Positions 7,701 to 14,133 of a stretch of 18,505 nt of DNA are shown piece by piece. The notes beneath the pieces are model-generated. The model ran no database searches, had not been told where the DNA came from, and was given only the letters and a program-made list of their open reading frames with translations. The stretch spans positions 1-18,505 of the forward strand of contig JAGCGE010000004.1 in the NCBI GenBank assembly GCA_017649745.1, read 5' to 3'. Position 1 is the first letter of the stretch; each line of letters starts with the position of its first letter. Position numbers and translations under genes: made by a program. The DNA comes from Clostridiales bacterium. Lineage in GTDB: Bacteria > Bacillota_A > Clostridia > Saccharofermentanales > Saccharofermentanaceae.

Positions 7701-10413
7701 ATATAGAGATTACAGAGCAAATGTAATTGAGTGGCTTGAGAATCTTCCGCTAGAACCTGAATACGAGGATTGGTTTAAAGAAATAAACAATCCAAATTAC
7801 ATAAATATAATAGTCTCTCCGCATCAGTATAGCAAAAACAGTTTTGTTGATGATGTTAATTCTAGGATATTTAATGGAGGAGCACATACTATTATTTTTG
7901 ATGTAAACAAAGAATACCGCAAGAACTTCATAGCTAAGTATGATTTTTTTGCAAAGAGTATTCAGGATAATAGCAAAGAGATAAGGTTGTTTTTTGTTAC
8001 GGATCAAATAGTTTCGGGACAGTCTTTTTTTCGTGCTAAATCACTTGCATCTTCCTTGTTTGAAATGTGGGATAACAAAAATGTTTTTTATGGGATATTT
8101 GTGTTGCTAAATAGAAACTCAGGTTATTCCAAAAAATCCCTGATAAAACCTAATAAATCGGATATCCCATATTTCAGTTTTATTGATCTCTTTATTCCTT
8201 CACTAAGGATAAATTATGATTCTTGTCCTATATGTAATAAAGTAACTAGTCTCAAAAATGCTCTGTATAATTGTTCTTTGAATCCTTTAGCTAAGGAGTT
8301 CCAAGAAGAGATTATTTCTTTGCGTGTTAAGAGCATACGAACTGTTCATAATCTTTATTCTGACAGCAATGATAGTGCTAATGAGAGCACAAATAAATCT
8401 AAGATAAACAATACGAGAGAAAAATATAATATCAACTTTGATAGGATGCAGTGTGAGAATTATATGTGGAGAACAATTAAGCAGAGTACTCATCCAGTGT
8501 TTATATTGTTGAGTATAAGCAGAATGCTTAAAACGAATCATTCCGATTCTTGTCGTAGATTATCAATGTTTGTTGAGTGCCTATCTCAGCCATTACTATT
8601 TTATAGAGAAAGCATAAAAAATTATATAATGCCATTTTTGGTTGAATTGTTTTATGAAATAGTTAGTGGATTTTTAAAAGAACAGGATGACCTCCCTAAT
8701 ATTCTGATGTTTTTCAAACATGCTTATCAAATTGAAGAAAAGAGTTGTGAAAAATCGTTTGTTGAATATGATTCTTTTTTCGAAGGAGAGAATTTGGAGG
8801 ATTACAATTTAATAAATCTGCTATTTGGAAACAATATTATTTATGATGAAAAGATGATAAGCGTGTTGATAAGTATAATTAAAGGACTTAGCAATATATC
8901 ATCAAATGCATTGCTCGATATTAACAACATAATTAGCTGTTACAAAGTTAGTGAAGTTGTAAAAGATAAGGCAGGTACCATGTTGAGAACCTCTCTAATG
9001 ATGGGAATCAAGTTTGTAGTATGTAGCGACAAGGATAAAAGTTGTTTTGTTGATTATCAAGATGAAAATGCTTTAAAAAACAATACTAATAGTTCAAAGG
9101 CTCTTGTATTGAGTAATAATATTGAGAACTATTTAGCAAACAATAAAATAATAGACATTAATCAAAATGCGTGGCTAACAATGCTTTATATGGAAAGTAT
9201 TTCCTATAATTATGATAGCGATAACATAAGGATATGGTTTAAGAATTATGAAAACAATTTGGTACAGAATAAGTATCAAATTATTGTGGATAATATGAAA
9301 AAAACAAATGAATCCTTTAATGATATAGACTTACAGATTTGTGTTGATCATAGAGAAGAGGAATATAAGAGCATAATTATTGATGATAGAAAACTGGAAT
9401 ATAAAAAAATAAAAAGAGAAATAGAAAAGTACGGTTTTTATGTGGACGAATCCAAGATATACATATTGCTATCAAATAATTATCGTAGTAGAGAAGATAT
9501 ATCTATTTCCGAATGGGAATCATTGTTTGGGAGCTCAAAAAGTATTGATGCTGTAATAGTGCTTGAATATAAAGCTGGTATTTCGGATTTGGATAAAATA
9601 AAGCATGCCAGAGAAGTGTTGGTCTACAAGAATTTATTAGCTCAAAATCTTTATCGTGATTTTGAGGAGAATATATTTGGACAGTATTTCACTAATAAGG
9701 ACATTGTTCTTCAATTAGGAAGCGCTCCTTTATGCCTGCATAGAGGTAGTGTTTTGAGCGGCTTTACTAAGTATCTGGTTAAGATTGATAATAATAATCA
9801 AGATTTGTATTTTGAAATAATAAGTCATTATGCAAATACTCTTATCACGTTTGCTAATTTGGGAAGAATAGTTGGTTCAGTTCCGGAAGGAGTGAGAGTT
9901 AATCTTTCTCCTGATGTGAGTAAGACTTCGCTGTCACATACTAAATGTGTTTTAGATTGTTTCAAAAAAGCAGTAGGAAAACAAAGAGTCAAAGATAACT
10001 TTGGTTTTTTAATGACCAAGTTAGAAGATTTGAAAACAGAGTATGTTCTTAATAGCCCTGAACTGAACCCGCATTTTTTCTCTTTAACCAATGAATCGAC
10101 TACTCCATACGACTTATCAGTTCTCTTGTACGTTTTCTTAGAAAATGCACTATCTCATGGAGATGACAAGAAGACAATAGATGTGAACTTTACATATGTT
10201 CCTGAGAACAGGTCATTCGATCTTACTATAACTAATTACAAAAAGAGTTCTGATAAGCATAGTCGAATGATTACGATTCCAAGTTTAAAATATCTATTCA
10301 ACGCATTTGAAAGAGATCAGATAAACCCTACTCCTGTCCTAAGCATTAAAGAGACAAAAAAGAAATACATTGTTAAGATAGAGACTATAATATACATAGA
10401 CTTTGGGAGGTGA
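4717..10413 (+). CDS. Giant GHKL-ATPase / PRTase-like sensor protein
   Basis: I do not recognise a named family for this 1,898-residue protein, but several parts can be read. Near residues 230-430 is a GHKL ATPase-like domain: N-box ENALIHP (E264, N265) and a G2-like segment YGLQIFSNMVTGNNGFFSV beginning near residue 378. Two phosphoribosyltransferase-like units follow. The first has a strand at 749, a loop VGISSTLST at 811-819 and Cys-x2-Cys at 908/911. The second has TDQIVSGQS at about 1095-1103 and CPIC at 1170/1173. Residues 1190-1600 are mostly helical and unassigned. A second, degenerate GHKL-like domain ends the protein (ENALSHG, E1809 and N1810) but lacks a clear glycine-rich ATP lid. 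No transmembrane helix is evident, so it is probably cytosolic. GGCGAGG at 4704-4710 favours ATG 4717. It is the first gene of the operon; I infer a sensor or kinase-like role. Confidence 0.7.
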   Translation: MKWQVYNLDSLQPVDIVHAYDSLINDSVVCIETTGIESLINDYLDKTSLSSKLTVKSFTNKSINLLINVDLRLGKKYSIIGIQFLIELFCKLKRIFNDVIILFYDDEQTSGNLFRLSHMLYPWCNFHSSIDKVFYVDFATRKKQALKDNILSHEFHNVLPLCQLSLELVQRFALPYNYRSSDRKTDAEASYYHNFITNYVDGVIDERTKLNKLEVRERLIDNAPLLAVLLFAKCIEIYKKTEIDQISVFETCISFAQGIIQIMENALIHPSKESESIAFFSFRFHTDKDLKSNKKRSKTITDYYFLFPPQWDSKLVVEFSVSDIALEEKSNQGIVKQFKNKSSLSSKIGLDDIFNYSEDEFSEIQGVFSNPSQIANHYGLQIFSNMVTGNNGFFSVISDNEKHIGLADNTQKDIIKENKKRFEAFEGTTYSVVCPINAYSSESLTYNGIANTSTRNILVNDIPEYDSEVLERDDVSRILSNISFNGEFMHKKMFETIVREKETIVLRACGIIQKNYLHDRSTINFVIKCGLSFIEVELLCKVFFVLLTNKVKYNINHLAIQFDAISDCVYAARLFSLFYDRRGMCKLVEKNTVLLYASEGEDHTQIFLSGSNLVEAFNGLKNQYVNGCLEASLYNHAKAIIGRRSTDKNISKEFVSDIVSKHCVTDYKTGKLLINQELIHVLNNDVHDKNRLGCKISNTHIRVSGVHLDTFYEAQFLFGNTYWCNAFAVFLFIRISKYIKEHPSSEPVVLYGYELYSADVMYKTKEMLESVLDREIYLLFYEKGDPGEDSNRVRYIDDIKKIEDVTIFYFVGISSTLSTFNRMHNALECEMKNHNITCKFNDTKCFSIIQIVGDDPVCREYISFEEKAEYNRVRSVKNHLDFIPGLSSNRYSEYMVAVSSKWNKAGECALCKMQFGPSGKKLERILERLEEKVLIEVNETSVVPTMLYDLGELPTKTPKKPVFDIRPIKKGEYVYCDHVERNGNHYQYYLRLSKLYRDYRANVIEWLENLPLEPEYEDWFKEINNPNYINIIVSPHQYSKNSFVDDVNSRIFNGGAHTIIFDVNKEYRKNFIAKYDFFAKSIQDNSKEIRLFFVTDQIVSGQSFFRAKSLASSLFEMWDNKNVFYGIFVLLNRNSGYSKKSLIKPNKSDIPYFSFIDLFIPSLRINYDSCPICNKVTSLKNALYNCSLNPLAKEFQEEIISLRVKSIRTVHNLYSDSNDSANESTNKSKINNTREKYNINFDRMQCENYMWRTIKQSTHPVFILLSISRMLKTNHSDSCRRLSMFVECLSQPLLFYRESIKNYIMPFLVELFYEIVSGFLKEQDDLPNILMFFKHAYQIEEKSCEKSFVEYDSFFEGENLEDYNLINLLFGNNIIYDEKMISVLISIIKGLSNISSNALLDINNIISCYKVSEVVKDKAGTMLRTSLMMGIKFVVCSDKDKSCFVDYQDENALKNNTNSSKALVLSNNIENYLANNKIIDINQNAWLTMLYMESISYNYDSDNIRIWFKNYENNLVQNKYQIIVDNMKKTNESFNDIDLQICVDHREEEYKSIIIDDRKLEYKKIKREIEKYGFYVDESKIYILLSNNYRSREDISISEWESLFGSSKSIDAVIVLEYKAGISDLDKIKHAREVLVYKNLLAQNLYRDFEENIFGQYFTNKDIVLQLGSAPLCLHRGSVLSGFTKYLVKIDNNNQDLYFEIISHYANTLITFANLGRIVGSVPEGVRVNLSPDVSKTSLSHTKCVLDCFKKAVGKQRVKDNFGFLMTKLEDLKTEYVLNSPELNPHFFSLTNESTTPYDLSVLLYVFLENALSHGDDKKTIDVNFTYVPENRSFDLTITNYKKSSDKHSRMITIPSLKYLFNAFERDQINPTPVLSIKETKKKYIVKIETIIYIDFGR

Positions 10414-10415
10414 AC

Positions 10416-11003
10416 ATGAAAAAGACGTTGATTTATTTTATTGACGACATTGAAGCCGAAGCTTCATTGTTGGAAAGGGCGCTCAAAGATGAAATCGAGA
10501 ATTATCTTAGAGAAAAAAATTTGTATGAAGTGAAAAAAACGGTGATTGATAAAGGTACTTTTGATTGTGACATGTTTTCGAGTGCTTTGATAGATAAAAT
10601 ACCAGATTGGAAGAATCAATATGAAAAAGTGAAGATATTAGTTGACCTATGTTTGGTGGAAAAAGTATTTGTTAACAATCCATCTGGGGTTCGATTGGCA
10701 GAAGCAATAGATAATAAGGCTTTTGACTATGCTGATTACTTGTACATCTATATGGTTACTAATAAGGTTTTGGGTGGCTCCGATTATGATACAAGTATTG
10801 ATACTATGCTTAAGTCTAAATTGAAAAATGTAAAATACATGGGGATTTTGGAAAAACCAATCTATTATGACAATGATGGACCTCACTTAACTGGGAAACT
10901 TACCTCAACTACTCGATACATTGATATTATTCCAGAAGAGTATAGACAGAGAAAGGACTATTTGGCATTTATATATGCAATTCTTAAGGGGGAGAAGAAA
11001 TGA
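10416..11003 (+). CDS. Atypical CheY-like receiver protein
   Basis: The 195-residue product has the signature positions of a response-regulator receiver: an acidic pair after the first strand (YFIDD, D10 and D11), a candidate phospho-acceptor Asp after a later strand (ILVD, D77), a Thr after the next (MVT, T115) and a Lys-Pro (EKP, K147). The spacing from D11 to D77 is longer than in standard receivers, so there is an insertion or an enlarged alpha1-beta2 region, and no DNA-binding output domain follows. GGGAGG (10405-10410) overlaps the end of the upstream gene and favours ATG 10416; an in-frame GTG at 10410 overlaps the stop codon of the giant gene. With a GHKL protein directly upstream, I infer a two-component-like relay that passes the signal to the genes downstream. 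Confidence 0.65.
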   Translation: MKKTLIYFIDDIEAEASLLERALKDEIENYLREKNLYEVKKTVIDKGTFDCDMFSSALIDKIPDWKNQYEKVKILVDLCLVEKVFVNNPSGVRLAEAIDNKAFDYADYLYIYMVTNKVLGGSDYDTSIDTMLKSKLKNVKYMGILEKPIYYDNDGPHLTGKLTSTTRYIDIIPEEYRQRKDYLAFIYAILKGEKK

Positions 11004-11956
11004 GTTATATTAAATCTGGAAAGATGGGTTTATATCTGAGAATGGTTGGAGATAGTTTTGCAAAGGCATCTGAAAATGTTTATGCTCATTACTGTTCTTT
11101 GGATAGCTTTATTGTTTTTTTAAACGACTATATTGAAGGTAAAAAAATAAAAAGGAGACCGTTGACATATTCTGGCCGCTATGACAAAAATATCGTTGAA
11201 ACTCCATATGTGACGTTTTTTGCATCAAACCTTACATTCTTAAATGATAGGAAAGAGTTTGATTTAGGAAAGAATAAAGTATTAGAACATATGAATTCTA
11301 TTCCAGAAAACGAATTAAACAAAGAAATTTTCGTTAGTTGTTTTTGTTCGGATTCTGACTCTCTCACTCAGTGGAAATATTATGGGAAGAACAGTGGACT
11401 AGCGGTTGTTTTTGATACTGAAAATGTACTCATTAATTACTATGATGATGCAGACGAAGATGCGAGTTGCAAAAGTGATGATGGAGACATGGTGTTTGAT
11501 CCTAGGGAGGTTTTATATAAAGACTATGATAAAACAATAGATAAGATGCTGTCGTTATATTCTTCAGGAGTACAGAAAGCAAGTGAAAATGATATAGCTC
11601 AAGTAGTAATACCATATATTAAAGACGAGTATTTTGAGGATGAACACGAGAGCAGAATTGCTTTGTACAATATCAAATCTGAAGATGAAAAGCCGCTGTC
11701 TCATAGTAATTATCGTGTATCGTCAAATAAAATCATCCCTTATCTTAAAATGAAAATGTTTTATAAGGATGATAGTTGCAAACTCCCAATTAAATCGATT
11801 ACTATAGGACCTGGAGATGATCAAGATTTGATTATGGAAGCAGTATGTAATATCCTTTCACCAATGAATGACTATGATGAACTTTCTAATGGTGATAGGA
11901 TAATAAAAAAGTTAGATATAAGAATTCACAAATCTTCGTGTCCGTTCAAAGGATAG
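11000..11956 (+). CDS. DUF2971 family protein
   Basis: This 318-residue protein carries the DUF2971 pattern in order: YCSLDSF at 31-37, FFASNLTFLNDRKEF at 73-87, then FVSCFCSDSDSLTQWKYYG at 111-129 leading to GLAVVFD, and later a KDEYFEDEHESRIAL segment. These correspond to the family's conserved strand, F-ND-EF, QW-YG and E-W/S-R blocks. The biochemical activity of DUF2971 is not established as far as I know. ATG 11000 overlaps the receiver stop codon as ATGA, behind a strong GGGGGAG site, so the genes are tightly coupled. Directly after a receiver gene, and with no DNA-binding domain anywhere in the relay, it is a good candidate effector. I infer that it is the toxic or output component; it could equally be an accessory protein. 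Confidence 0.75.
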   Translation: MSYIKSGKMGLYLRMVGDSFAKASENVYAHYCSLDSFIVFLNDYIEGKKIKRRPLTYSGRYDKNIVETPYVTFFASNLTFLNDRKEFDLGKNKVLEHMNSIPENELNKEIFVSCFCSDSDSLTQWKYYGKNSGLAVVFDTENVLINYYDDADEDASCKSDDGDMVFDPREVLYKDYDKTIDKMLSLYSSGVQKASENDIAQVVIPYIKDEYFEDEHESRIALYNIKSEDEKPLSHSNYRVSSNKIIPYLKMKMFYKDDSCKLPIKSITIGPGDDQDLIMEAVCNILSPMNDYDELSNGDRIIKKLDIRIHKSSCPFKG

Positions 11957-12006
11957 TCTAGTGGTTTTAGTATCAGTATATTGCCTGAGATTTTTTAGAC
12001 ACTAGA
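11957..12006. repeat. Inverted repeat in the gap before the nuclease gene
   Basis: TCTAGTG (11957-11963) and CACTAGA (12000-12006) are perfect 7-bp inverted arms at the two ends of the only real gap in the operon (64 bp). A long-loop RNA stem could tune expression of the nuclease, or the arms could mark an insertion point. The symmetry alone does not decide. Confidence 0.35.
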
Positions 12007-12020
12007 AAGAAGAATTAAAT

Positions 12021-12764
12021 ATGATTGCTAATTGTGATTGTGGCTCATTGAGAACAATTGGATATGAGGATTATTTAAATGTTCTTTTTAATGAGATATT
12101 GTTGGACTATCCTTCGAGAGAAGAATATTTGGCAGAAATAATTCTTCCTTTCCTGAAAGATTGCTGCCCCAAAGGCATCAAGGTTATACCAGTATTTGCT
12201 GATAGAAATGTTGGACGCAAGAAAAAAGGGAATAACGAACGCATAGCAGAAGCGAATAACGTGCGAATGAAAATAATATGTGCTGAAAGCAAATCAGATC
12301 CAAGGTATAAGTATGTGGTTCCGGATTTTATTTTTGTGCCAGAAGAATATTCTTATGTTAATCCTGTAAAGCCATTGATAATGGTTGAGACAAAGGCTCC
12401 TGACATCAAAAAACAAAGTGATCAAAAGTACATTTATAAAGACATCATCAAGACAATCAAGTTGAATAAGAACGAAATCAGTGACGAGATAGAAGCTTGT
12501 GGAATGGTTATCTATACAGATTGTATTTCGTGGGCATTTCTTGTAAAGCAAGAAGGAGAAATTGTTGAGAGTGAAGATTATCCGACAATTCGACTTGTTG
12601 ATTATCAAGAAGAACAAAAATACACAAACCCTGACACTAAACGTGTAAATCCTCTGCTGAATGAGATTTCTCTTTTTTCTAGAGAAAACAAAGAGGGAGA
12701 GTCTAATTGGGATACCCTTAAGAGGCAGATTAAGAAAGTACTAAAAGAACAAGTAAAAAAGTAA
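12021..12764 (+). CDS. PD-(D/E)XK nuclease-like protein
   Basis: The 247-residue protein contains a restriction-endonuclease-like core: VVPDFIF (P101, D102) followed by LIMVETKAP (E123, K125), which fits the PD-(D/E)XK signature with conventional spacing. The segment resembles the N-terminal nuclease part of type I restriction R subunits and stand-alone nucleases, but there is no helicase or specificity gene nearby. The start is ATG 12021 behind a weak AGAAAGAAG site, 64 bp after the DUF2971 gene on the same strand, with similar AT-rich composition. It is probably the last gene of the operon. I infer a DNA-cleaving effector of the giant-sensor system; a separate function is possible because of the gap. 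No terminator is evident before the convergent macrodomain gene. Confidence 0.7.
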   Translation: MIANCDCGSLRTIGYEDYLNVLFNEILLDYPSREEYLAEIILPFLKDCCPKGIKVIPVFADRNVGRKKKGNNERIAEANNVRMKIICAESKSDPRYKYVVPDFIFVPEEYSYVNPVKPLIMVETKAPDIKKQSDQKYIYKDIIKTIKLNKNEISDEIEACGMVIYTDCISWAFLVKQEGEIVESEDYPTIRLVDYQEEQKYTNPDTKRVNPLLNEISLFSRENKEGESNWDTLKRQIKKVLKEQVKK

Positions 12765-12802
12765 ATCCTTGATAGTTTCTTCTAGTCCTGCAAGTGCTCT
12801 TT

Positions 12803-13381
12803 TCATGTGAACAGATCCTCATAATACTCAGGATAACAACGCTCAGCATAATTCCAAGTGATCTCGGAAGGCGGATTCATTACCTGGTTGTAAGCCAGGC
12901 TCATCATATTGGCTATCGTCTCAGAAGGGACTGCTCCGCAGCCACCACCGAAGGCAGGGATGAGGATGCTGGAGATCTTTTTCTCGAGAGCGAGGATGAG
13001 GCAGGTTCGCATGCAGGTGTAGACGACCATCGGATCTTTGATGCGGGAAGGAATCCGCATGGTTGGTGTGTGGATGAGTTTGATGGTGCCGGTGTCGATG
13101 AAGACGCTGGAGCCGACGGGCTGCTCGCCACGGAAGTGCTCAAGGATGTAGGATTGGACATGGGACATGAGGTCGCGGCCGAACCATTCGGTTATGGCAA
13201 GATCATAGCCGCCGTCCATGAGACCGTAGGAGTTGGTGGGAGAGACGATGCAGTCAACCTTGTGGGTCTGCATGAAGAAGTCGAATCCGCCGTGGAAGAT
13301 GGTAAAGTCCGGATTATCGGAGAAGTATTGTGACCAGGCGTTGACGGTATTGATGTTGTTGTCGATGAGATAAATATGCAT
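12803..13381 (-). CDS. Macrodomain protein (ADP-ribose binding)
   Basis: The 192-residue protein fills almost exactly one macrodomain. VDCIVSPTNSYGLMDGGYD (42-60) is the first ligand loop, with N50 and G57-G58 in the places of the usual N and GG, and ILIPAFGGGCGAVP (139-152) is the second, phosphate-binding loop. Macrodomains bind or hydrolyse ADP-ribose and its derivatives; which it does here cannot be told from the sequence. The start at 13381 has GAGG at 13389-13392 on the minus strand. It converges on the nuclease gene and diverges from the retron. Its base composition is closer to the retron and host-like genes than to the AT-rich operon. It could counter ADP-ribosylation, act as an antitoxin, or be unrelated cargo. 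Confidence 0.8.
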   Translation of the reverse strand: MHIYLIDNNINTVNAWSQYFSDNPDFTIFHGGFDFFMQTHKVDCIVSPTNSYGLMDGGYDLAITEWFGRDLMSHVQSYILEHFRGEQPVGSSVFIDTGTIKLIHTPTMRIPSRIKDPMVVYTCMRTCLILALEKKISSILIPAFGGGCGAVPSETIANMMSLAYNQVMNPPSEITWNYAERCYPEYYEDLFT

Positions 13382-13387
13382 AGGACA

Positions 13388-13412
13388 CCTCGTAATGTTT
13401 TCGAGGATTATA
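13388..13412 (-). promoter_or_regulatory. Promoter -10 and leader hairpin of the macrodomain gene
   Basis: On the minus strand, TATAAT (complement of 13407-13412) is followed by CCTCG and CGAGG arms (complement of 13402-13406 and 13388-13392). The second arm contains the GAGG ribosome binding site, so folding would hide it. I did not find a convincing -35 box. Confidence 0.4.
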
Positions 13413-13669
13413 ACAAAATGGACGAGGCGAAATCGGTTCGAACGTAGCTATAGTAATTTGTTTGTATCCGTTAACACGAACATACCCATGTAGTAATTTT
13501 GTTAATTCTATATCCCTTTACTTGATAAGGAGACCGCTACTGAATATTATAAAAACATGTCTTCATTGACACATCTTGTGAAGTATTAGTTTACAGTGAG
13601 GTAAAAAGTCGTTGTTTTCGCAATCGATTCCGTGAATTCTCAATTGAGCTAGCATTTACTACGAGTTAA
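13413..13669. other. Intergenic spacer before retron copy 2
   Basis: This AT-rich stretch lies between the divergent macrodomain gene and the retron. TTGACA at 13566-13571 has only a poor -10 (TTTACA, 18 bp away). TTGAGC at 13644-13649 with an AT-rich -10-like stretch near 13667 would start transcription close to the RNA. Neither is convincing. I see no gene here. Confidence 0.4.
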
Positions 13670-14133
13670 AAACAGTACACAACTCTTGTTACACTCCAAT
13701 CGATAGCAGAGCAATAGAGCAAGTCAGCTAATTACTGACGCCGGCCGCGAGTCGCAGTCGGAGAAGAACCACCGAGGAGTAAGTAACGTGAACGTTACTT
13801 ACAGGTATCGAATCTTCTTCAATGAATAAGAATTAACTTCGTTAATGTAAATTCACTTCAGAATCTTCGATATTGATATTGTATTGTTCTGCGGATTGGA
13901 GAAAGGCGATGGCTTATTTGGATCCGGATGTTATTGCAGTGCTTTTACATGTACCTGTCCATATCCTCTATGCATTCAGTAACAGCTCTTATAAGCACTA
14001 TCGCCTTATCTCTATTCCTAAGAAGAACGGTAAGACGAGACAGCTCACTGTTCCTGATAATGATCTCAAGATAATACAGAGAAGCATATATTTTAGATTC
14101 CTGAGGGGCAGAGAAGTGTCTCCTGCAGCAAAG
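13670..14133 (+). repeat. Direct repeat, copy 2 (retron RNA plus 5' part of RT)
   Basis: This matches 2972-3436 in the same orientation. The homology begins at AAAACAG just before the msr-msd and ends at codon 75 of the RT gene. Here the gene continues intact, which marks this copy as the functional retron. Confidence 0.9.
13697..13881 (+). ncRNA. Retron msr-msd RNA, copy 2
   Basis: It has the same architecture as copy 1. The a1 segment CAATCGATA (13697-13705) pairs with a2 TATTGATATTG (13871-13881), with one G-U wobble and a 2-nt bulge; an outer helix AACAGTAC/GTATTGTT may extend it. G13706 in AGC is the candidate branching guanosine. The hairpins are GTCAG (13723-13727) with CTGAC (13735-13739), a GC-rich hairpin at 13741-13761, and the msd stem GGAGAAGA (13760-13767) with TCTTCTTC (13813-13820) capped by GTAAGTAACG/CGTTACTTAC (13779-13802). 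The last is TGAAT (13823-13827) with ATTCA (13851-13855). Its position directly upstream of a retron RT is the standard arrangement. Confidence 0.75.

Noticed and set aside
12794..13333. 179-residue plus-strand frame over the macrodomain gene
   Set aside because: It is the antisense shadow of the macrodomain gene, which has clear motifs and a ribosome binding site; the shadow is low-complexity and Asp/Gly/Glu-rich.
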